A DNA stretch of 64,000 bases from Maribacter aquivivus (GTDB taxonomy: Bacteria > Bacteroidota > Bacteroidia > Flavobacteriales > Flavobacteriaceae). Of this stretch, positions 59,055 through 64,000 are shown piece by piece. Location: assembly GCF_900142175.1 (NCBI RefSeq), contig NZ_FQZX01000001.1, forward strand, positions 558,001 through 622,000, given 5' to 3'. Both the position numbers and the translations under genes were made by a program. A model generated the notes under the pieces. The model had not been told where the DNA came from, searched no databases, and saw nothing but the letters and a program-made list of their open reading frames with translations. Position 1 is the first letter of the stretch. Every line of letters begins with the position of its first letter.

Positions 59055-59515
59055 GCTAATTGCTTTAACAATAGCATAATTTGCCCAAGATGTAACCCTT
59101 CGTGTAACAAATTAAATACTATCGCATCATCAACATTCTTAAGTGTAACCCTTGCACTGGTTTTATACTCGTTGAATGATTGAAAAAGTGCAGTATCATA
59201 ATCTTCAATAAGCCATTCTGCCGTAGAAATTAAAAAATCTGCTACCATCATCATCTCTTCTTCTGTTGCTGTGCCATCTGGCACGGTACCTTTACTAAAT
59301 TTGGCAACCAAATCATTAGGTATACGCATTTGTAATCCGCTTAACTTGTAGATAAGAACTTGTTGTGTTGCTACCGTATGTGCTATATTCCAATACACAT
59401 TATTATTGAAACCTGCTGGTATTTCAAGAAGCTTTTCTTTAGGTGTCTTTGTTAATATCGCATGCAAATTTTTACGATTTTGCAACATAATCTCAAATAT
59501 ATTCTCAGTCATCAT
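59051..59515 (-). CDS. DinB family protein (four-helix metal-binding fold)
   Basis: The 154-residue protein fits the DinB/YfiT-like putative metalloenzyme superfamily: the metal-binding His triad appears in NIAHTVATQQ and in the C-terminal LHEGLHLGQIMLL. Known relatives act in thiol-dependent (bacillithiol or mycothiol) transfer or isomerisation, or are stress-induced with unknown activity. Adjacent ATGs at 59515 and 59512 are both possible starts. It is monocistronic. Confidence 0.88.
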   Translation of the reverse strand: MMTENIFEIMLQNRKNLHAILTKTPKEKLLEIPAGFNNNVYWNIAHTVATQQVLIYKLSGLQMRIPNDLVAKFSKGTVPDGTATEEEMMMVADFLISTAEWLIEDYDTALFQSFNEYKTSARVTLKNVDDAIVFNLLHEGLHLGQIMLLLKQLA

Positions 59516-59648
59516 TTTACATTTTATGCATTGTAAAAATAGCACAATTAATGATATTTAGGTTTCTTTGTATTTCTAATGCCAACATCGAATACTGGTG
59601 TTTTTTCTTTCGGAAGGATAAAAAGCATCATCCTCAGCACTCAAAATC

Positions 59649-60002
59649 ATGAAAAAAATATACCATTTAAGCACTTGTTCTACTTGCCAACGTATTATCA
59701 AAGAACTACAACCACTCACAGGTTTTGAACTACAAGACATTAAAACAACTCCTATAACCAACTCTCAACTAGAACAAATGCATAGTCTTTCTCATAGCTA
59801 TGAAGATTTGTTCAGTAAAAGAGCTGTTTTATACCGAGAGCGAAACCTTAAAGAGCAAAATCTTTCAGAAGAGAATTTTAAAGAGTTGATACTAGAACAA
59901 TACACCTTCTTAAAACGACCTGTAATTATTGTTGATGACCATATTTTTATAGGAAACAGCAAGAAAGTGGTAGAAGCCGCTAAAACGGCAATTCACTCGT
60001 GA
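59649..60002 (+). CDS. ArsC/Spx-family thioredoxin-fold protein
   Basis: The 117-residue protein has a CSTC motif at residues 10-13 in LSTCSTCQR, and a late KRPVIIVDD block with the conserved Arg-Pro, as in the ArsC/Spx/YffB family. Without ars genes nearby, arsenate reductase activity is unproven; a glutaredoxin-like or Spx-like role is equally possible. Its TGA stop overlaps the GTG start of the EamA gene (GTGA), so the two are translationally coupled. Confidence 0.9.
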   Translation: MKKIYHLSTCSTCQRIIKELQPLTGFELQDIKTTPITNSQLEQMHSLSHSYEDLFSKRAVLYRERNLKEQNLSEENFKELILEQYTFLKRPVIIVDDHIFIGNSKKVVEAAKTAIHS

Positions 60003-60901
60003 ACAAAAGACTTCTAGCCATACTCGCTGCTATTGGGGCAACTACCATTTATGGTGTCAACCATACTATTGCAAAAGGTATTATGCCACATTACGTACAA
60101 CCTTTTGGGTTTATTATTCTTAGAGTTCTAGGTGCTGCAATTCTGTTTTGGTTGATTTCACCTTTAGGACCAAAAGAACGTATTGACCGCAAAGATTATC
60201 TTCGTATGTTGGTTTGTGCCCTATTAGGTATGGCTTTAAACATGCTGGTGTTTTTCAAAGGTCTTTCACTCTCTACACCAATAAATAGTGCTGTTCTAAT
60301 TACCACCACACCCATTGTAGTATTAATTCTGTCAGCAGTAATTTTAAAAGAAAAAATATCAGGAAGAAAAATAATCGGAATCACTATCGGATTACTTGGT
60401 GCCCTAGGCTTAATCTTGTTCAGTACCGAAGTAAGACAAGATGCCCCAAATATTCCACTAGGTAATTTTTTAATTTTCTTGAACTCAATGTTCTATGGGT
60501 CTTATTTAGTTCTTGTGAAGGTGCTGATTAGTAAATATCATCCATTTACATTTATGAAATGGCTATTCTCTTTAGGTGTGCTTATATGCCTCCCTTTTGG
60601 ATATGAAGAATTTATGGAAATTTCATGGAACACTTTGCCATTTGAAGCTTATTTCGGTATTGGATTTGTAATTCTCGGAACCACATTCTGTACCTACCTA
60701 TTCAATATTTTTGCGCTGACACAACTTAAGGCCTCAACTCTAAGTGCCTTTGTATATGTACAACCATTAGTTGGTATTACTTATGCCGTATTTACAGGCC
60801 AAGACACTATTACTACAGTGAAAATTATTGCAGCTTGTTTTGTATTAGTCGGTGTATATCTTTCTAGCAAAAGACCTAAGAGACAACTGCAAGAGAATTA
60901 A
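59999..60901 (+). CDS. EamA family (DMT superfamily) transporter
   Basis: The 300-residue protein has about ten membrane helices in two EamA repeats (first about 5-140, second about 152-290). Typical features are AAIGATTIYGVNHTIAKG at the start, VVLILSAVILKEKISGRKIIGI at the end of repeat one, and SAFVYVQPLVGITYAVF in repeat two. These permeases export or import amino acids, nucleotide sugars or drugs; the cargo cannot be predicted. It begins at GTG within the ArsC-like stop and ends nested with the GntR gene. Confidence 0.93.
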   Translation: MNKRLLAILAAIGATTIYGVNHTIAKGIMPHYVQPFGFIILRVLGAAILFWLISPLGPKERIDRKDYLRMLVCALLGMALNMLVFFKGLSLSTPINSAVLITTTPIVVLILSAVILKEKISGRKIIGITIGLLGALGLILFSTEVRQDAPNIPLGNFLIFLNSMFYGSYLVLVKVLISKYHPFTFMKWLFSLGVLICLPFGYEEFMEISWNTLPFEAYFGIGFVILGTTFCTYLFNIFALTQLKASTLSAFVYVQPLVGITYAVFTGQDTITTVKIIAACFVLVGVYLSSKRPKRQLQEN

Positions 60902-61515
60902 ATATGTGATTGTTTTGCGTTTTCTAAATTCTTCGACAATACTTCAAAAGCCTTTATTTCATCGCGGTGATGCATAGCAGAAACTAAATCAAGATGTTCT
61001 TGCAATATTACATTCAAAGATCTGTTCAGCCCCACAAGATCCATAAAAGACAGTATTTTGGCTGACTTATACATTTCATATAATGTTCTATTACCACAAT
61101 TCTTTACGATATATTCGTGAAAATATCGATCTATTTTATAGAACACATATCCGTTTTTAGGTCCATTTTCAAATGGAACTAACAAATTTCTTAAATCGTC
61201 AATTTTAGATTGCGGCGCGTTGCGTGTAAATAATTTTACCGCCATAGTTTCTAAAGCTATTCTACAATCAAACATTTCAGCTATTTCTTGCTCACACAAT
61301 TCTCTAACAGAAAGACCATTATCTAAACTGCCTACTAGAAGACTCTCTTGTTTTAATTGTAACAACACCACTGGCACAGTATTGTCTTTAATACTTAAAG
61401 TGTGTGATAGCCTATGCTCAGTAATAAGTTGCCCCGGCACCAACTTTTTGGTAACAATCAACTTTTTTACTTTACCGTATGTATCTTGAAATATTTCTTC
61501 CGGTAGGCTAACCAT
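60898..61515 (-). CDS. GntR/FCD-like transcriptional regulator with divergent DNA-binding domain
   Basis: The 205-residue protein has the FadR-type layout: winged-helix part at about 1-75 and an all-helical effector domain at about 80-205. The start KLIVTKKLVPGQLITEHRLS keeps the family pattern, but the recognition-helix region (SHTLSIKDNTVPVVLLQLKQESLL) departs from the usual GVSRTPVREAL consensus. The FCD part shows EMFDCRIALETMAVKLF and later His residues (FHEYIVKNCGNRTLYEM) that often bind metal. It may control the convergent EamA unit, but this is only proximity. Confidence 0.8.
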   Translation of the reverse strand: MVSLPEEIFQDTYGKVKKLIVTKKLVPGQLITEHRLSHTLSIKDNTVPVVLLQLKQESLLVGSLDNGLSVRELCEQEIAEMFDCRIALETMAVKLFTRNAPQSKIDDLRNLLVPFENGPKNGYVFYKIDRYFHEYIVKNCGNRTLYEMYKSAKILSFMDLVGLNRSLNVILQEHLDLVSAMHHRDEIKAFEVLSKNLENAKQSHI

Positions 61516-61621
61516 TAAGTAAATATATTATTATCAGTTATTTATCACTCAACAGCCAAAGGGGGAGTACGACTGTAATTTATTGCATCTTTTAAAAATA
61601 AAGTTTTTAACACTACAATTC

Positions 61622-62095
61622 CTATAAATTTTTGGGAATTTTCAAAAACTCTCTCGTATGCTCTTTTGTCAGCACTCTAAAGCCTTCTCCTTTTTCTAAA
61701 TCACTGAATTTGCTCATCAATTCTTCTGCCAATCCTGTTAGCTTTCTTGACTCTAAACTTATCCATGATCCCATCATTTCACAACGAGCTATATTTTCTC
61801 CTTTGTGATTATAAAAATTATGGTGGAACTCAAAAAATTTACCATCTTCACTTAGTCCCATAATCTCTAAAGAAACTTTAACTTGATTACCGAGAAAAGC
61901 TTCTTTAAAGTAATACATATGCTCATAAAATGCTACAGGTCCTATTTTATAAATAACCATTGTCTTTTGATCAAAGCCTTGCTCCATTAAAAAAGCCATT
62001 CTAGTATGGCTCATAAGGTTCACATATGCCGAATTTGCTAAATGTCGATTTGCATCTATATCACTCCACCGTACTTCAAAATCCTTAGTATACAT
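61622..62095 (-). CDS. Acyl-CoA thioesterase, 4HBT/FadM-like hot-dog fold
   Basis: The 157-residue protein begins with the typical YTKDFEVRWSDIDANRHLANSAYVNLM block, where the Asp in DIDANRH is the 4HBT-type catalytic residue. It should hydrolyse acyl-CoA thioesters; chain length is unknown. A perfect 14-base palindrome lies 15 bases upstream, and the gene is divergent from the nitronate-monooxygenase-like gene. Confidence 0.92.
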   Translation of the reverse strand: MYTKDFEVRWSDIDANRHLANSAYVNLMSHTRMAFLMEQGFDQKTMVIYKIGPVAFYEHMYYFKEAFLGNQVKVSLEIMGLSEDGKFFEFHHNFYNHKGENIARCEMMGSWISLESRKLTGLAEELMSKFSDLEKGEGFRVLTKEHTREFLKIPKNL

Positions 62096-62109
62096 TTTAA
62101 TAATTTTTG

Positions 62110-62123
62110 TTATGCATGCATAA
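62110..62123. promoter_or_regulatory. Perfect palindrome TTATGCATGCATAA
   Basis: The 14-base sequence is identical to its reverse complement. It lies 15 bases before the thioesterase start and 94 bases before the flavin-oxidoreductase start, a position suited to an operator that overlaps the thioesterase promoter. A related sequence is at 3383-3396. Confidence 0.4.
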
Positions 62124-62217
62124 TACCTTATAAAAATAGCATAGTTTTGAAATGTAGGAACTAAAAAACATCGTTTTTTATAGTTATTTTTAAATCACGT
62201 TCAAAATTCACATTACT

Positions 62218-63192
62218 ATGTCAAATAAACCCGCTTTCATTAAAGAGTTATCATTGCCTGCAGTTGCAGCCCCAATGTTTTTAATTTCTGGACCACAATT
62301 GGTTATTGAATGTTGTAAAAATGGCATTGTTGGCACATTCCCTGCATTGAACCAACGCACCAGTGAAGGTTTTGAAGAATGGCTTATTGAAATAAAATCT
62401 GCCCTAAAGAACTTTGAAGAAGAGACAGGTAAAAAAGCTGCTCCGTTTGGCGTAAACTTAATTGTACACGCCACAAACCCAAGATTAGAAGCAGATGTAA
62501 AATTATGTGTGAAGCACAAAGTACCCTTGATCATCACTTCTTTAGGTGCCGTTTCTCAAGTGGTAGATGCTATACATAGTTATGGCGGACTGGTATTTCA
62601 CGATATTATAAAAAAACGGCATGCCGAAAAAGCCGCTGAAGCTGGTGTAGACGGGTTAATTCTCGTTGCTGCAGGTGCCGGTGGTCATGCAGGTACTATT
62701 AACCCAATGCCTTTAGTTGCTGAAATAAAGAAATTTTACCATAAAACTATTCTTCTCTCCGGATGCATAAGTACAGGTAGAGATATTGCATCTGCCCTTC
62801 AAATGGGTGCAGATTTAGCTTATATGGGCACAAGATTTATTAACACCAACGAAAGTAAAGCCACACCTGAATATCGACAAATGATTATTGATGCAGGTGC
62901 TAGTGATGTGGTATATACTGCTTCAATTTCTGGTGTACATGCCAACTTTCTAGGCGCTAGTCTAAAAGCTGCAGGTATTACAGAAGAAGACCTTAAAAAA
63001 GATGTAAAAATAGATTTTGGCAAAGAAATGAATACCGAGGCCAAAGCTTGGAAAACAATTTGGTCTGCGGGGCAAGGTTCTGCCCTTATTGATGATTCTA
63101 TTCCGGTTACTGAATTGGTATCACATTTAAAAACAGAATTTAAAGATGCTATAGAAGAACAAATGAAGGTTCTAGAAACATATCCGAAGTAA
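62218..63192 (+). CDS. Nitronate-monooxygenase-like FMN oxidoreductase
   Basis: The 324-residue protein is a TIM-barrel FMN enzyme of the 2-nitropropane dioxygenase / FabK-like family. Motifs are LPAVAAPMFLISGPQLVIECCKNG at the start, FGVNLIVH, the phosphate-binding AAGAGGHAGTINP, and SGCISTGRDIASALQMGADLAYMGTRF. It probably oxidises alkyl nitronates (such as propionate 3-nitronate) or acts on an enoyl thioester; the exact reaction is uncertain. It precedes the YheT-like gene by 24 bases and is divergent from the thioesterase. Confidence 0.93.
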   Translation: MSNKPAFIKELSLPAVAAPMFLISGPQLVIECCKNGIVGTFPALNQRTSEGFEEWLIEIKSALKNFEEETGKKAAPFGVNLIVHATNPRLEADVKLCVKHKVPLIITSLGAVSQVVDAIHSYGGLVFHDIIKKRHAEKAAEAGVDGLILVAAGAGGHAGTINPMPLVAEIKKFYHKTILLSGCISTGRDIASALQMGADLAYMGTRFINTNESKATPEYRQMIIDAGASDVVYTASISGVHANFLGASLKAAGITEEDLKKDVKIDFGKEMNTEAKAWKTIWSAGQGSALIDDSIPVTELVSHLKTEFKDAIEEQMKVLETYPK

Positions 63193-63216
63193 ATAAAAAC
63201 TTTAGCTTTCAAATAC

Positions 63217-64000
63217 ATGCCTTTACTTGACTCTACATATAATCCACCATTATTTTTTAAGAACGGGCATCTATCTACCATATATTCTGGGTTAGTTAGA
63301 AAAGTAGCAGATTTAAAGCAAATACGAATTCGTATAACATTACCTGATTCTGATTTTTTAGATACGGACTGGAGCTATGCATCATCTCCTACCAACAAAT
63401 TAGTTATTATAATTCATGGATTAGAAGGCAGTTCTAAGCGAGCTTATATGAAAGGCAGCGCAAAAAACTTGACTGAATCTGGATATGATATTTGCGCCAT
63501 AAACCTCAGAGGGTGTAGTGGTTCTGAAAACAAATTGTTTCGCTCTTACCACTCTGGAGCCACCGAAGATTTACATGCTGTTGTAGAACATGTTTTAGAA
63601 TTAGATAAATACCAAAATGTTTACTTACACGGCTTTAGCCTTGGCGGTAACCTTCTTCTAAAATACTTAGGCGAAAAACGTGAATTACCTACTGAAATTA
63701 AAGGTGCAGTTGCTATTTCCGTACCCTGTCAATTAGCAGATTCACTCCATCAATTATTACAGTTTAAGAACGCATTATATGCTAAAAGGTTTAAAGGGAA
63801 TCTTCTTTTAAAATTAAAACAGAAACAACAATCATTTCCTGACCTTATCTCAGATTCCGATATTGAAAACATTAAAACTCTTAAAGATTTTGATGATTTT
63901 TATACGAGTAAAGCTCATGGGTTTACAGACGCGATGGATTATTATGCCAAAAGTAGTAGTCTTCAATTTTTAGAAAATATTTCTGTTCCAACTTTAATTA
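63217..64000 (+). CDS. YheT-family alpha/beta hydrolase (partial, C-terminus off the right edge)
   Basis: An ATG at 63217 opens a frame that runs to the window edge (261 complete codons). YheT/AB-hydrolase-4 features are FFKNGHLSTIYSGLVRK at the start, the oxyanion motif IIHGLEGSSKRAYMKG, NLRGCSGSENKLFRSYHSG and the nucleophile elbow LHGFSLGGNLLLKYLG. The catalytic Asp and His should lie beyond the window. Substrate unknown; carboxylesterase activity is usual for the family. It is probably co-transcribed with the flavin oxidoreductase. Confidence 0.92.
   Translation, partial: MPLLDSTYNPPLFFKNGHLSTIYSGLVRKVADLKQIRIRITLPDSDFLDTDWSYASSPTNKLVIIIHGLEGSSKRAYMKGSAKNLTESGYDICAINLRGCSGSENKLFRSYHSGATEDLHAVVEHVLELDKYQNVYLHGFSLGGNLLLKYLGEKRELPTEIKGAVAISVPCQLADSLHQLLQFKNALYAKRFKGNLLLKLKQKQQSFPDLISDSDIENIKTLKDFDDFYTSKAHGFTDAMDYYAKSSSLQFLENISVPTLI

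Overview
This window is ordinary chromosome from a low-GC member of the Bacteroidota, most probably a marine Flavobacteriaceae (Maribacter/Zobellia/Cellulophaga-like; the genus is a guess). The evidence is five TonB-dependent receptors in 64 kb, family-specific lipoproteins (DUF4270, DUF5689, DUF3298), no recognisable Shine-Dalgarno sequences, TAnnTTTG-like promoter elements, and Bacteroidota versions of DksA, LspA and IleRS. I see no rRNA, tRNA, CRISPR array, insertion sequence or prophage.

Layout. 1-3306: a TonB receptor paired with an SGNH-type lipoprotein that runs off the left edge. 3573-8305 (minus): glmS, a DUF4270 lipoprotein and a truncated glycogen-synthase-like protein. 8408-11970 (plus): panC, panD, a UPF0104-type membrane protein, an esterase-fold protein with an Asp at the nucleophile position, and a 56-residue membrane protein. 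12044-24270: housekeeping genes (radA, aldo/keto reductase, xth, glycyl-tRNA synthetase, comF, nitrilase-family amidase, ankyrin protein) plus a small barrel/TonB-receptor pair. 24404-27594: a multi-PAS histidine kinase with two output-less response regulators. 27597-32866: a DUF5689/lamin-tail lipoprotein and TonB receptor, divergent from a secreted endonuclease/exonuclease/phosphatase-family enzyme; this looks like a nucleic-acid or phosphate scavenging locus. 33459-36161: a further stand-alone TonB receptor. 36333-41010 (minus): pgi, an M23 peptidase lipoprotein, a tryptophan-2,3-dioxygenase-family protein and a DUF3108 protein in one overlapping operon. 41370-45432: a patatin/beta-barrel fusion and uvrC. 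45922-51620: a folate cyclo-ligase convergent with lspA, then a DksA-like protein and a type-2 ileS. 51808-55446: a repeat-rich LEA-like lipoprotein, a haem-receptor-like TonB receptor and recO. 55568-63192: gdhA, a cystathionine gamma-synthase-type enzyme, a DUF3298 lipoprotein, DinB, ArsC/Spx-like, EamA, GntR, thioesterase and nitronate-monooxygenase-like genes. 63217-64000: a YheT-type hydrolase cut by the right edge.

The most notable points are: (1) the IleRS class-I signature reads GIHH instead of HxGH, a swap linked to extreme mupirocin resistance in IleRS2 enzymes; (2) the esterase-fold protein at 10609-11751 has Asp where the nucleophilic Ser should be; (3) the putative nucleic-acid scavenging locus, with TTAA-core repeats at about 11-nt spacing in its divergent promoter and a similar 11-nt-period repeat before the next TonB receptor; (4) a hendecad-repeat LEA-like lipoprotein; (5) a 14-bp perfect palindrome between two divergent genes; (6) several convergent gene pairs whose stop codons share a single TTAA or TTAG. 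All functional statements rest on reading motifs by eye; no database search was possible.
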